A stretch of DNA of 64,000 bases from Haemaphysalis longicornis (GCA_013339765.2 CM023450.1:186634188-186698187); one strand, 5' to 3'; shown: positions 45,205-56,262, counted from the first letter of the stretch. Notes: generated by a model not told the origin, from the sequence alone. Numbers and translations: made by a program.

Positions 45205-46555
45205 CCTAACGGCGAGGGTAGAAATGGGAACTCTTTTACTGCGTCTCTACTACGTCCCAGAATCCACTTCGCGGAAGAAACTACAATTTACCTTCGAAAT
45301 TATATTTCATAATATTACTTGATGTCTTTCCTGAGACAGCATGTATATTCAAAGGCATGGATTCGGCACAACCGTTTATTAACGAATGCTGGCAGCAGAA
45401 CGATAAACCGCGCAGGATGATGATGATAATTATGTACAAAGAGGCCGAAGCAGCTTCGCGCCACTGGGTGATGATGGGGGATTTACAGGTGATGTCGAAA
45501 AACGCTCCCTGGGGCGCAAATCACCGCTCACACTTAGTCCTCCTTCCGAGGGAAGACAGCCACCTGACGCAAATCACCGCTCACAACATATAAACCATTT
45601 TCCTTTGTAGACATGGGCGTAACCATATTGCTTTTTGTGGCCATACGGTAACGGCCCGCGCGCCCTGCACTTCAGGCGGAGCAACGTTGCCTGCGCGCAC
45701 TGGGCAGTTAATCGCTTCGCGTGGTGTGCTCCACGGCGCACTTCAAGAGCGTTTGTTACCTCGCGCTCCGTTTTTGCGCAACTTTCAAATGTTATAGCCG
45801 ATTTTGCAATGCCTTCAAGGCTCTGACTTCGTTTTGCCAGCCTTCTGAGGTCGTGAGAACACCCAGAAAAAAGAAATGCCGGGAGGATATGCGCACGACG
45901 TGCACAGTGGCGAAAATGCTGTGCGGTTGCATGTTTATGTTCCATCGCCTACGCATAGACACCAAGTTAGGACATCGGTGTGCGTCGGGGATAAACAGTG
46001 AAAACTTCGCACCGACGAGAAACTGTCGTGTGACGGCAGCGAACTGAGCGAAATTCACTTTCACACACAAGGCTGTAACAATTACAGGCGACAAGGATGG
46101 GCCCCCTCAAAAGTTAGAAGTAAATAAATGGACCCCTAACAATACAAGCTTATGATTTCTGTCTCCTTGTAATAATTTCAAAATGACGTACATTATTCGG
46201 TCAGTACAACCAATTGGCGTTGTCAGCAATTCCCATGTCATCCAATCTACAACACTTCAAAAGATACGGTGGTTTACGTACTTTTATGCGAAACGTATTA
46301 CACTATGAAACGATATGAAAGCATCACCTTTTTCATCGGTCACTCTTTCCTTATCGACAGGAAATAAGCACGGAGCACAATGCGGAAGCGCAGCTCGGGA
46401 TATGCGAACGTTTTGTTCGGAAAAACAGCTCAAGCTGGACGCAACAGGGAAAAGAAGAAAAGTTTCTGATGCCTATGCCTTGTCACAGATCAAACTCACT
46501 ACAATGACAAAACAGCCAATTTATCAAAACTTGGGGGGCAGCTTGGTTCATGATT
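45205..46555. other. No gene recognised
   Basis: A 123-codon minus frame at 45574-45945 shows no motif I know. Nothing else in the stretch recurs in the window. Confidence 0.35.
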
Positions 46556-46558
46556 GAT

Positions 46559-46675
46559 AATATGTTTAGAGCAGAAACCAAAGACGGTACCCAAGAAAGG
46601 AGACATTACAGAAGATGGTACACTTTCTCCTCTCTTGTGTACCGTCTTTAGTTTTCGCGCCGAACATATTTAAGG
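46559..46675. repeat. Long imperfect palindrome
   Basis: Left arm ...AAAGACGGTACCCAAGAAAG with GAGA pairs with TCTC followed by CTCTTGTGTACCGTCTTTA. The outer arms also match (AATATGTTTAGAGC versus GCCGAACATATT). Arms are about 45 bases around a short loop. Possibly a tiny MITE. Confidence 0.6.
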
Positions 46676-46679
46676 ACAA

Positions 46680-47285
46680 AACAGCCGCTGCTGACCGCGT
46701 AAAGCGTTCATTGTACAAGCCAAGCGTCGACAAAGATCGGATCCGCAGCGACAGCGCACAAGCATTATTATAACTTGGAACAGTAGTTCGACTGGTGTCG
46801 TGGTTGTGTCGATTTTCTTCGCAGGTAATTCATGCTCTTCATCAATCGTATGTGTAGTTAGTGGGATCATACTGTATTCCAATGTCAATAGCCTGGTAAT
46901 CGCTTTGTCGAGAGCCCATAACGAACGTGGGTCAGCGAGGCATGCACATACCGCTTGATCCGCATTAGTCTTGTTTGCTTTGGAAGACAGCCATACCGGC
47001 GAAAATCACAAGCAAGGCCGCATTGAAAATAAGTATTTGCTTCCCGATACTGATTCTGTACCAGTCCCGCACCATAGCGGAACTGTTTTCATCGATAAAT
47101 TAGAGAGTGCCGCCAGTACCACCATTACTGGTACCGCCGCTCGCTACATCTAGGATCTCAAATTAGGGTGTCACAGACACTTTCGGCTCTTAACTTAACC
47201 GCCCAGCATGACGGTTGCGGCTTTGGCTTCATGGAGGGCGCCGCTGTCTAGCCAGACAAAGCAAAATGGCGGCGCCATGGCTTAG
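46680..47285. other. No gene recognised
   Basis: There are no recurring repeats or recognisable frames. A short GTACCACCATTACTGGTACC palindrome is near 47110-47131. Confidence 0.4.
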
Positions 47286-47289
47286 AAAA

Positions 47290-47898
47290 AAGAAAAGTTA
47301 TATATATGCAGGCTGTTTCACGAAGAGTAAGTAATTTTACAAAATAGAATTTCGAAGGTAAAATGTTTTTCTTGCCGGGAGTGATCCGGGGCCGTGGTGG
47401 ACGCAATAAAACGAGTTCCCATTGCTATTTAAAGCATAAAAAAGTAAGTACTTCTAAATAACTTTGTAATTATTGCATATATGCGTGGGATTGCAATGTG
47501 TAAATGGTGCAGGATGATCAGTCAGGTTGATATTGAACGTTTATGTTTACGAAAATGCGATTGCCCGAGCCCTTATTGCCTCAGTACTTCAGTCCTCCAG
47601 GCGCGCGTTTCTGGAACTCAGCGGCCGCAAAGCGCCGGTAAGCCATGCCCTCATGTTGACGTCACTCAGAGCACACCGCCCTACTTTTCCTTCCAACAAG
47701 ATCGGGCTAAAGGGCAGGTGCTCCCCCGCTCTATCCCCGCCGTGATAAAGCGCGTGTGAAGTGTGCAGCTCTGTCTGCCGTCAGGACGTAGCCATGGCTC
47801 TGCGGCGGTTTGTGGCCGCCGAGCTCTAGAAGCGCGCGACTGAAGGACTGAAATACTCAGGCCATAAGTCGGCGGGAAATTACATTTTCAGAAACCTA
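47290..47898 (+). repeat. U module of unit 2
   Basis: This aligns with 39480-38985 on minus (see that entry). Upstream it reaches GCAGGCTGTTTCACGAAGAG at 47310, which may be a terminus. Downstream it runs GGCGGGAAATTACATTTTCA then GAAACCTA, matching the segment just past the P-like insertion in unit A (TAGAAATTACCTTTTCACAA). This shows the two units share sequence on both sides of that insertion. Confidence 0.68.
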
Positions 47899-49082
47899 AA
47901 GGTGTGTCCCTTAACTTTAGTCAGAGTTTAAAAATAAGTCGATGCACTGTAAGACGATGCAATCAAAAGCATGTTGCTCCCTTTTGCAGGGAGTTTCGCA
48001 CGGTATTTTTGTGTTTTGCTCAATAAGATAATCAATTTTCATTAAGCAACTTTTGAATGAACTAAGCTAGGCAAAAAAATCCCAATTAGAAAGTTGCAGA
48101 GCGGTTTTCAAAACGTCGGAATAAACAGTCCAATAACAGTACTCCTCTTCAATAATTATTAGCGTTTTTCTGCTCATTCAAGATGCCAGTGAATACAAAA
48201 AAACACCACGTGACGTCCCGGCTTAGGCATCTTGGTTACAAGGCTCCCAAACGTACAGCGCACAAACTGCCATAGGCGTGCTGCCGATTAGAAGGCGACA
48301 GGGCACCACCGTGGGGTTGGCTGTGCCTTTTACGTCAGCGATCTGCCTTCTCTCGCCACAGATCGTCAATAGCGATAACCAGGCACACCGGTTATCGCTC
48401 GTCCAAACGGAATAAACGGGTTCGTCTTCTGCCCTGTCACTTTTTAAGCGGCTACGCACCTATGATTGTACACGGAACGTTTGGAAGCACTGCAATCATG
48501 ACGCGCAAGCAGGCATGTCACGTGATGGAAATTTCTATTTCGCGGGCGTCCTCAATAAGCTGAAAAACACTGATACTTAATGGATGGAAAGACAGAAATT
48601 GTTTATCCGGACGTTTTGAAAACCGCTTTGCAAGTTCCTATTTACAACTGTTTCCCTACCGTCCTTTGATCAAAAGTTGGCTAACTGCAATTAACTATGT
48701 AATTAAGGTAAACACATAAATAGCGTGAGAAGTTGCTTACAAATGTGAACATTGTGCATTTGGACCCGCCGCGGTGGCTCAGTGGCTAAGGCGTTGCGCT
48801 GCTGAGCACGAGGTCGCAGGTTCGATTCCCGGCCGCGGCGGCCGCTTTTCTGATGGAGGCGAAAAGCAAGAACGCCCGTGTGTACGAGATTTCGGCGCAC
48901 GTTAAAGATCCCCAGGTGGTCAAAATTAATCCGAAGCCCTCCACTACGGCGCGCCTCATCGCCTGCGTTGCGTCGGCGCGTTAAACGCCACAATCAATCA
49001 ATCAACATTGTGAATTTGGATGCGTCGCCTTAGAGTGAATCGACGTAATTTTAAACTGGCTCAAGTGAGATGAAACACCCTG
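47899..49082. mobile_element. CAGGGTGTTTCA-type element with long imperfect TIRs
   Basis: Right terminus GATGAAACACCCTG with TA following; the left terminus AAGGTGTGTCCC is its decayed partner with TA before. The arms continue as matching segments (TTTAAAAATAAGTCGATGCA versus the complement of ACGTCGATTCACTCTAAGGC) and further in as GCGGTTTTCAAAACGTC at 48101-48117 and 48605-48625. A SINE (48765-49003) sits in the right arm. No transposase seen. Unit A lacks this element, so it is an insertion into unit 2. Confidence 0.65.
48765..49003 (+). mobile_element. tRNA-derived SINE (Ruka-like)
   Basis: The CCCGCCGCGGTGGCTCAGTG head carries A-box and B-box (GGTTCGATTCCC) promoter motifs. It is followed by CTGATGGAGGCGAAAAGCAA, GATTTCGGCGCACGTTAAAG and a CAATCAATCAATC tail. 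Target duplications AACATTGTG[C/A]ATTTGGA at 48748-48764 and 49004-49020 differ at one base. Length is 239 bases. Confidence 0.88.
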
Positions 49083-49200
49083 TATATATATCTATATACG
49101 TGTGCGTGTGGGTGCGCCTGTGCGTGTGTGTGTGCTGTGTGGGTGTGTATGTGTGTGTGTGTGTCTGTGAGTAGGTGTGTCTGTGTGTTCATTGTAGTGT
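49083..49200. repeat. TA then TG microsatellite at the 5' edge of the B56 module (unit 2)
   Basis: TATATATATCTATATACGTG is followed by repeated GTGTGTGTG runs with interruptions up to TGTGTGTTCATTG. It corresponds in position to 35570-35640 in unit A. Confidence 0.8.
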
Positions 49201-49204
49201 AGAT

Positions 49205-49400
49205 ATGGATTCCTGGCCTAAGCAATACCTGGAGACTTACTGGGCTGGACATTTCCTGGGTTTGTACGGCAAGGGTATGTGTCAACGCTGGTGTAGGCGG
49301 AAGCCCCATTGTCATCGCCCGGCACTGCGCGAGGGCGCGCCCGAAACGGATCTGGGTAGCAACGCTAATGCTCCGTCCTCGACTCGCAGCAAGCATATCG
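49205..49400 (+). CDS. Small conserved ORF upstream of B56 (MD-x-WPK ORF), unit 2
   Basis: From ATG 49205 the frame reads MDSWPKQYLETYWAGHFLGL, then GKGMCQRWCRRKPHCHR and APETDLGSNANAPSS. It is homologous to the frame at 35396-35554. It runs into the LINE fragment inserted near 49395, so the original end is lost. Function unknown. Confidence 0.4.
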
Positions 49401-50030
49401 GAACTACCAATCAGGATGGGTGTCACCAGTTACCCTTAGATTGCTGCAGAACAAAATAGCAAATAGAAAAATCAAATTGGTGTGGACGCCTGCTCACGCC
49501 TCCATGGAGGGTAACGAGTTTGCCCACCAACAAGCCTGCGCACTCACACCCCAGGCTACGGAGGAAGGCGTGGAGTACTGCCCGCTTATCACTTTCAGAG
49601 AAGTCACGCAGCACTACCGGCTAGAAAGACAGACACTCCCTCCACCTCATCCTAGCCTCTCTAAGGAGCAGCAGACAGTCTTTCGCCTCATTCAATCTGG
49701 ATCCTTCCCCCACCCAACAAGGCTACACCTCATGTTCCCGGAACAGTACTCGGCCGAATGCAAATTTTGTAAAAAACCAGGATCACTCCGCCACATAATT
49801 GGGGAGTGCGACTTCAGCTCAGAAAATCCACCCCTCCTCCATCCCCCCACCCCCTCTTTTAGAGAGCAATGGGAGATTTTGATGTCCAGCTCCTCACTCG
49901 CGACCCAGCTAGCGCTGGTCGACCGGGCGCAGGCGGCCATGACATCATATGGGCTCCAGTGAATAAGGAACCACTCCCAATTTAGACGCTCAATAAATGT
50001 ATTCTCTCTCTCTCTCTCTCCTCTGAGCTG
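49395..50030 (+). mobile_element. LINE 3' fragment with TC-rich tail
   Basis: A 5'-truncated LINE end: the last part of RNase H and the C-terminal domain (49420-49962), a short UTR with AATAAATGTATTC and a TCTCTCTCTC tail. It separates the MD-x-WPK ORF from the B56 start in unit 2. Units A and B read straight through here (CTGAGCTGCCCTGAAG in unit A), so this is a later insertion. Confidence 0.8.
49420..49962 (+). pseudogene. LINE ORF2 C-terminus (RNase H end plus zinc-ribbon-like tail)
   Basis: The open 180-codon frame reads RKIKLVWTPAHASMEGNEFA then HQQACALTP, the WTPAH...GNE-x-A box of the RNase H C-terminus. The C-terminal C-K-F-C...H-I-I-G-E-C motif follows (AECKFCKKPGSLRHIIGECD), ending ALVDRAQAAMTSYGLQ. 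This fits tick LINEs of the R1/I type. It is 5' truncated. Confidence 0.75.
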
Positions 50031-50060
50031 CCCTGAAGCTTGGCTAAACTACCTCGCATC

Positions 50061-51162
50061 ATGAAGTTAACTGGAAACGTGCTCCCCGCCATGCCTGGAT
50101 ACATGCTATGGGAAAGCCCGACGCCTTCCCAGACGACGACCCCAAGTAAGGTTGCACCCTACCGTCGTGACATCATGAACGAGGCCTCATGGCCAGATTT
50201 GGAGCTTCTGTGCAGCCTCCTCGAGTCACCAGAGTTCACCCCGTCCCACTCGCGACGGTTCATAGACCATAAGTTGGTTTTGCAGCTCCTGGACCGGTTC
50301 GACAGCGAGCACGCGGAGGAGTGGGACATCCTCAACGCCGTACTGCGCCGCATCTATCACAAGTTCCTCGGCTTAACAGAGTACATTAGAAGCACATCGA
50401 CGACGTATTTCAAAGGTTCATTTACGAGACGGAGAAATTCAACAGAGTCGCCGAACTTCTCAAGGTCCTGGGGTCCATTATGGATAGCTTCGCGCTACCC
50501 CTCAAGGCCGAGCACAAGCAGTTCCTCGTCAAGGTTGCTCCTCCCGCTGTACAAGTCCGAATGCTTCGAGCACTACCACACGCAGCGGACCTACTGTCTC
50601 GTAAAGCTCGTTGGGGGGGGACGCTACGCTTGCTGAACAAGTAGTGAAGGGATTACTAATGCTCTGGCCAAGGATGTGCACTGAAAAAGAGCTCCCGTTT
50701 TTCCAGGAGATTGAGCACATCCTATACGTCACAGAGGCGAAGCAGTTTACCAAGTTCGAGGATGCGTTCTTCAAGGTGATAGCCAAGTGCGTGAGTAACC
50801 CAAACCGTCATGTCGCGCAGCGGGCGCCCTACGTCTGGAAAAACGACTACATGCTAAGCCTGATCGAAAAGAACAACCAGACGGTGATACCGCTTATGTT
50901 CCCCGCTCTGCACCGCGCTCCCAGGAGCACTGGGACCAGACAACAGTGGCATTGTTCTGCAACGCGTTGAAGGGATTCATGGAGATGTACTTCAAGATCT
51001 TCGTCAGGCTTGCCTCCGTCTACAAGACTGAGTGGGAGAGGGAGAAAAGTGCGGGATGAACTATGGGAACTGCTGCCTCAGCTCGAGCTTGAACACAAGT
51101 CTCGACTAGCGGGCAACGCCGAGGTGGACGGCGCTTCATCTGTTGAGGGCATCTTCTTGTAA
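50061..51162 (+). pseudogene. PP2A regulatory subunit B56 retro-pseudogene, unit 2
   Basis: Starts MKLTGNVLPAMPGYMLWESP, then NEASWPDLELLCSLLESPEF, SHSRRFIDHKLVLQLLDRFD, RRIYHKFLGL. Frame changes occur near 50395 and 50540. Then come EQVVKGLLMLWPRMCTEKE, IEHILYVTEAKQFTKFEDAF, LSLIEKNNQTVIPLMFPALH, a shift near 50930, and KVRDELWELLPQLELEHKSR with a stop at 51160. It covers the same span as the copies at 34220-35331 and 58940-60090 and shares the unusual shortened N-terminus. Five or so frameshifts exclude a functional product. Confidence 0.8.
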
Positions 51163-51586
51163 TGAGCTGTTTCTGAACATAACAAAACTAGTGAATTCCA
51201 TCGTCTGGTTCAGGCTTTGTACATTGATGTAGCTAGTTCTGTTTTTAGGACAGTATGGGTACTCGTAGAAGTTGCGTCTAGAGCGACCCATTGTCACTTC
51301 AGCTGCCCCCGAACAAGAGTTAGATCTGCACTCGTGTCTTTTTCCAGTGAATTTGTTCTCGTGTCCTAAGAAAACGGTCATTAGAAACGTACAGTCTTCC
51401 CTATGAATAAAAGAACCTACGTTTCTGTGCTTAGCACGGCATGTGTCATGTTTATAATACGTGTACATCACTGAAAAATCCGCGGCCGCTAGATGGATGC
51501 AGTGGCGCGTAGGCTTCTGAGACAGCATTTGCTCAAAGCTGCTGCGTTTTATCTTTGGTGAACTGTATAGATTAGTGATCTGATAA
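51163..51586 (+). repeat. B56-unit 3' module, unit 2
   Basis: Shares TGTCATTTCAGCTGCCC-like, CCTATGAATAAAAGAACCTA, ACGGCATGTGTCATGTTTAT and AGATGGATGCAGTGGCGCGT stretches with the other copies. It ends at the TIR CAGTAATACCTCGTTAACTG. Confidence 0.65.
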
Positions 51587-51735
51587 CAGTAATACCTCGT
51601 TAACTGGAAGTCGTAAAATCCGCTGAAATTTTGGTATAAGCGAAGTTTCCAGTCAGCGAAATGCGGAAAATCTGTGGCCAGTTCGCTGATATGTGCTTGT
51701 GTTTGTAGACGCGTCTTTGTTTTCCTTCCCATGTA
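51587..51735. mobile_element. Remnant of the CAGT-type TIR element
   Basis: The terminus CAGTAATACCTCGTTAACTG and about 130 more bases match the right end of the elements at 33901 (inverted) and 60510. The rest is missing where the Penelope-like element starts. Confidence 0.65.
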
Positions 51736-51739
51736 AGCC

Positions 51740-54205
51740 GCGAAAGTGTTCCTGACCTGAACACCTCACAGATCAAACAGTGCCATATAGTAAATGTTTC
51801 TGACATACCCCTCACGGATGACGAAGAACGCGTGCTATCAAGAGGCTTGAGCTTTTGCGCTGCAACCGGCAGACTAGACGAATTCCAACACTATAAGGAT
51901 CTAGAGAACTTCTCCCGAACGCTTAGGCTCAGACCCTAATATGGACACTAGGCTGCCATCACTACGCCATTGGACTCCTTCCCCCCAAAGAGACAAATGC
52001 TTAGACATCTATATCAAGGCGGTACAACGTGAAATTCTCTCTGAATGTAAAAATTGGTCACCGCATCACAAAAACCTCTCACAGCAAGAGGAAAAGGCAT
52101 CAAAAGGTTTAAGCGGGCGCTCCGGCATCACAATCAAACCCGCCGACAAAGGTGGCGCAATTGTTATTGCTAATAAGCAGGACTATACTCGGTGACAACT
52201 TAAGAACGGCACCTCAAGTTGCGGCTGTGCCCTATCACCGTAGCCGGATGTTTCTCCGCGCGGCGCAAGTAGGGCGTTACTGGGAAGTTTTTGAACATGG
52301 CGTGAGCCGTTCCCGTGATTTTTTGGACTTAATATGCTTATAAACGACTCCAGTGACGACAAACAAACTGCGTGAGACAAGGCAGACGATATCACGCATT
52401 CATAGCAAACCCCTTTCAAAACGCGTGCGCACTGACGTCACGGGTCCGGCGCTTTGACGGAGTGATACACTACATGAGGTGGTGCCATTCTTGAGCTGTA
52501 ACCGAGTATACATCACTGAGTCAGAAAGACAGCTCAGCGATACTTCTTTCTATAAACCAACCGACAGCGATCAGACTCCCCAATTTAAGAACAAGGTAAG
52601 CCAGACACTGATGGCGCTCGTCAAGGACAAAAAAATTCCGAGAAAAACTGCAGCCTCACTTGAAGTTTTAGCTCCAGTTCCAGGACGATTTTATATGTTG
52701 TGTAAAATACATAAAGCAGGAAATCCAGGCAGGCCAATCATCTCCGGTATAGGGACGGCAACAAAGTGATCTCTAGTTTTATCGATAGCTTAATCAAAGA
52801 CATTCCTCCTACCCTACCTTCGTATGTAAAGGACACAAACCATTTTCTGGCTGATATTATGGATCTAGTTATACCGGAAGATAGCCTGCTAGTCACTCTC
52901 CACGTCGCCTCGCTATATACAAATATTCCACACTCGGACGCATCCGATCTGTCATCCAGGCGTACGATGATGCCTCCCAAGACAATTTAATTGATGGTAA
53001 AACTCTCGGCGTGCTTCTAAAGCTTGTCTTAGAGCTGAACGACTTTGCGTTCGACAATACGCACTACGTGCGAATCGACGGGACCCCGATGGGAACAAAA
53101 ATAGGACCCAACTATGCTAATATTTTTATGGGCACATTGGAGTCTGAATTTCTAAGCAACGCACAGTTTCACCCTCTTTTTATCGAAGGTTCACTGACGA
53201 TATTTTTCTCATTTGGTGCCATGGGCAAGAGGAACTTCTAAAATTTATCCCCGCTTTCAACGACCCCCACGAGAACATTTCATTCTCACACTCATATTCC
53301 GCATATGGCATCAACTTTCTCGATGTTTCAGTGAGAATATCGGACAACAAGCTTGTGACCTCAGTGTAGAGGAAGCCAACGGACCGACATCAATACTTGC
53401 ATTTGAAAAGCAACCACGTTAAACACTGTAACTACCATACAGTCAATCTCTGCATTTTAGAAGGATATGCTCTGACCCAGCTGATTTTGCCTCTGTCAAC
53501 AACTAACTAATGACCTAACACGACAACAATACAACAATACCTACCGTCTGTCATCAGTGATGCTATTAGGAAGTCTGAAAAACAGGGCCGCTGCCCCCTG
53601 ATAACTAACTCAAAAGCCAAATCTTTGAATACGACCCCCAACCTTATTGTAACATATGCCGCTTCGTTCTCCAACGTAAGCTGCATACTCAGAAAGCACC
53701 ACAACATTTTACTTCAAAGCGAAAGGTTGCGAAGTGTTTTCCCTGAGCCTCCCCGCGTCGTGTACCGACGTGCGAGGAAAATCAGCAATATTGCAACGTC
53801 ATCTAAGGTCAACACCCCAGTTTCACAGGCAGCGGACCCTGCAATAAGCCTAGGTGCAAACTGTGCCCCATGATGATTGAAGCCTCGGTCGCCACCAGCA
53901 CCACGTCTTCATTCTCTTTCCACATAACAGGAAAGTTTGACTGTGACAGCGCAAACAATGCACCGTATGCGACGCCCAGTACGTTGGTCAAACTGAGAAT
54001 CCGTTTAGAATGAGAATCAACAACCACCGAGCACACATGAAGTCCCTACCACACCTTCCCCTATCTAAACATGTAAATTATCTAGGCCACCCCTTCCACG
54101 CGTTCACAGCCACGGTGCTTCAGTCCAGTTTCAAAACACATTATGAGAGTGAAGCCCATGAATCCTACATTATTTACAAGTTTAACACTGTCTTGAGGGG
54201 ATAAA
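51740..54205 (+). pseudogene. Penelope-like retroelement (RT and GIY-YIG-type endonuclease remnants)
   Basis: N-terminal block VLNVSDIPLTDDERVLSRGL; ITIKPADKGGAIVIANKQDY (the Penelope KPADKG box); then after a MITE insertion VPGRFYMLCKIHKAGNPGRP, LVTLHVASLYTNIPHSDASD, YVRIDGTPMGTKIGPNYANI. A later segment with CDSANN...Y (about 53940) and the RINNHRAHMKSLPHLPLSKH block correspond to the GIY-YIG endonuclease end. The order is that of canonical animal Penelope-like elements, which prime reverse transcription at nicked DNA. Many frameshifts. It truncates B56 unit 2. Confidence 0.82.
52188..52506. mobile_element. 319-bp MITE inside the Penelope RT
   Basis: Left end CTCGGTGACAACTTAAGAAC, right end GTTCTTGAGCTGTAACCGAG-like (CATTCTTGAGCTGTAACCGA), inverted repeats with TA on both sides (52186-52187, 52507-52508). 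Removing it restores contiguity of the flanking RT sequence at a TA. A related copy is at 40150-40839. Confidence 0.8.
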
Positions 54206-54209
54206 TGAA

Positions 54210-54940
54210 AACACTGGCCGATTGTCTTGCTTGCCCAACCAGGCACCGGAGAAGGTCGATGCAGCGAGCAACTGAGAAACTTTGTTCTGAAAGAGAATCG
54301 TCTTTACGTCTTTTCTCTCTTTTTTGAAATCTGTGTATAGTGTATTGTGTACGTAGTGTACTTTGTACTGTGTCAGTGTACTGCTTGTGTAGAGCTGCCG
54401 TACCGTATAGGCACAAATGCACATAGATTTCACCATTGTACCCCGTGCTTTATTTTATTTTTGTTTTTATGATTTTACTATTTTGTGTTCTTTTGCACTG
54501 AACAATTGCTATCGGGTAGATAAAACCGCTTCTCGTTTTCTTGTGTGTTTTGTTTATAGTTTTTCTGTGTGTCTGTATGCGGGTATGCAAAGAAATATGA
54601 TCTTGCGTGAAAGCTCTTCAAGAACATCATGTGACACTGTTTATCTCCCTTTTTGTATGTGTTATTAAGCCTTATGTCCACGTTTTCGGTATTTATGTGA
54701 TCTAGCTTGAATTAGCGTTACTTTGCATTGTATTGTCCTTGCATTGCATGCCATCGCCTTTCTCTACCCGCCTCGGGAAGACTGTTCCGTTTTACGCAGG
54801 AAAACGTTCCCACGATTTCACTTCACGTGAAACCACATGTCGTTTAGGGCTTTCTTCGAATCTCTTTCAACCCCGCATTCCCCGGATGTGGTTCCCGCAC
54901 CCCTCCCGCTAAAAAAAAAAAAACCCTCACTCGTCTCAAT
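54210..54940. other. 3' flank of the Penelope-like element, non-coding
   Basis: AT-rich sequence with no recognisable frame. By position it is the element's 3' untranslated region or flanking DNA. Confidence 0.35.
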
Positions 54941-54943
54941 CCC

Positions 54944-55016
54944 CCTCTTCCTTCCTTCCTTCCTTCCTTCCTTCCTTCCTTCCTTCCTTCCTTCTTCCTT
55001 CCTTCTTTTTTATCTA
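54944..55016. repeat. CTTC microsatellite
   Basis: Tandem CTTC units with one interruption, a simple repeat. Confidence 0.92.
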
Positions 55017-55162
55017 TTTTTTCTCTTGATAACGCTTGCAGTAGGCGTCCGTAATTAACTGTGGGCTCTCCCACCCTTTTCTCCCAACCAGTCAATTTCC
55101 TCTGGTTCTTTGCATAGTTCTGTATTTTTGAAACTCCCGTACCCTGATACCTACATGTGGCA

Positions 55163-55409
55163 GCAATAGAGAGTTTTAGCAGTCCATCTGTTGCGTCGTG
55201 TACGTAGCTATCGTGTTGACCGGGTCCCGTCTGGGCACTTGGGCATTCGCCGCGTTAGGGGGATTAGTTCCGCGGGCCTGCTTTCACCATGTCCGCGCCT
55301 CCTTGCCTTCCTACTCGCCCTTCCGCGCGCGCAGGCGCCGACGGGTCCCCTTAAACTCGGTAACAACGTAACCAACGGAACAGGCAGAACTGCTAAAACT
55401 TTCCAATGC
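55163..55409. mobile_element. 247-bp MITE
   Basis: Left arm GCAATAGAGAGTTTTAGCAG and the reverse complement of the right arm (GCATTGGAAAGTTTTAGCAG) match, continuing with CTGTT-x-CGT and TACGT blocks for about 50 bases. There is no coding content. Target duplication not resolved. Confidence 0.65.
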
Positions 55410-55886
55410 TTAAAAAAATAGCGGCAGTTTGCCGTACCAGGCAGCTGCCGCCAGAAGCAGGTCAAGAAACGAGCAGGAAACGAGCCCCTCCTTAGTCCCC
55501 CCCATTATTGCCATCACGTGGTGACTTCAGTGCCATGCAACGCTTTCCTGCAATCCTATAGCCTCGCCTGTCTTGATTACGCCCCCTTTCCTCTGTGTTC
55601 CCGGGACCAGTCCAACGCCATTTTTCCCCCACCCCTTGCGTTTTGGGGGCTTCGTATGCTTCTGTGTCGCGTAGAGCCTACGTTTTGCTTGATACATCTT
55701 CTTGCCCCACCCACAACTGAAATGTATTTAAACCCAACTGATCTGCACTATTTGTAACTTTGAAAATTGACCGGCCCCTGGTCGAAACGTTATAATAAAT
55801 ATTGTTATGTTTTTCAATGTGCCTTCTCTATCGCACAGTTAATCTTATAGCCAGGAACATTTTCTCTTAACTTTATATATATATAT
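55410..55886 (+). other. Probable Penelope 3' tail, then AT-rich flank
   Basis: The segment GACCGGCCCCTGGTCGAAAC followed by GTTATAATAAATATTG (55770-55803) has a GACC/GGTC stem directly before GAAAC, reminiscent of the hammerhead-type cores and polyadenylation tail at ends of Penelope-like elements. The CUGA box before the stem is not intact. The remainder shows nothing recognisable. Confidence 0.35.
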
Positions 55887-56167
55887 TGTAACCGCTGGTT
55901 AGTGCCCCGACACCAGAGGAATGTGCGTCCGGACAATCCCCCGGTAGTTGTACACAAACGGTATGTGCGAAGTACTAGCAGAAGGGCGCCAGTGGACTCG
56001 TACTACGGAGGCCTGTCTTCCACATGCAATCATGCTTCATCATCGTCATCGGTTGTCTATAATCATCAACGCCCGTCTTGGTTGTTCTCTGGGGCTCGCT
56101 CCCTGTCACGTAGGACAAGGCTCGCCTAATAAAGACGTTCCCCAAGACTACTGGTGCGCGCCTTACA
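55887..56167 (+). repeat. 5' LTR of a Ty3/Gypsy element
   Basis: This 281-base repeat starts TGTAACCGCTGGTTAGTGCC and ends GGTGCGCGCCTTACA. It is nearly identical to 58421-58704, with a three-base difference near the GGGCGCC site. AATAAAGACG near the end is the likely polyadenylation signal. It is inserted in a TA microsatellite, so the target duplication cannot be read. Confidence 0.9.
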
Positions 56168-56262
56168 AGTGGTGGAGGTAAGCTCCTTCGATCCCGTGTA
56201 CCTCGACCCCCGGCCTACCTCTGGAGCTCCGCTCAGGTCGGCGCAAGGCGCAAGAAATCACT

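Larger units (their letters stand above)
47290..51735 (+). repeat. B56 unit 2 (plus strand, 3' truncated)
   Basis: Order on plus: U module (47290-47898), TIR element insertion (47899-49082), microsatellite, MD-x-WPK ORF (49205), LINE 3' fragment insertion, B56 pseudogene (50061-51162), 3' module, and the first about 150 bases of the TIR/SINE element (51587-51735), where a Penelope-like element begins. Gene order and strand match units A and B. Confidence 0.7.
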
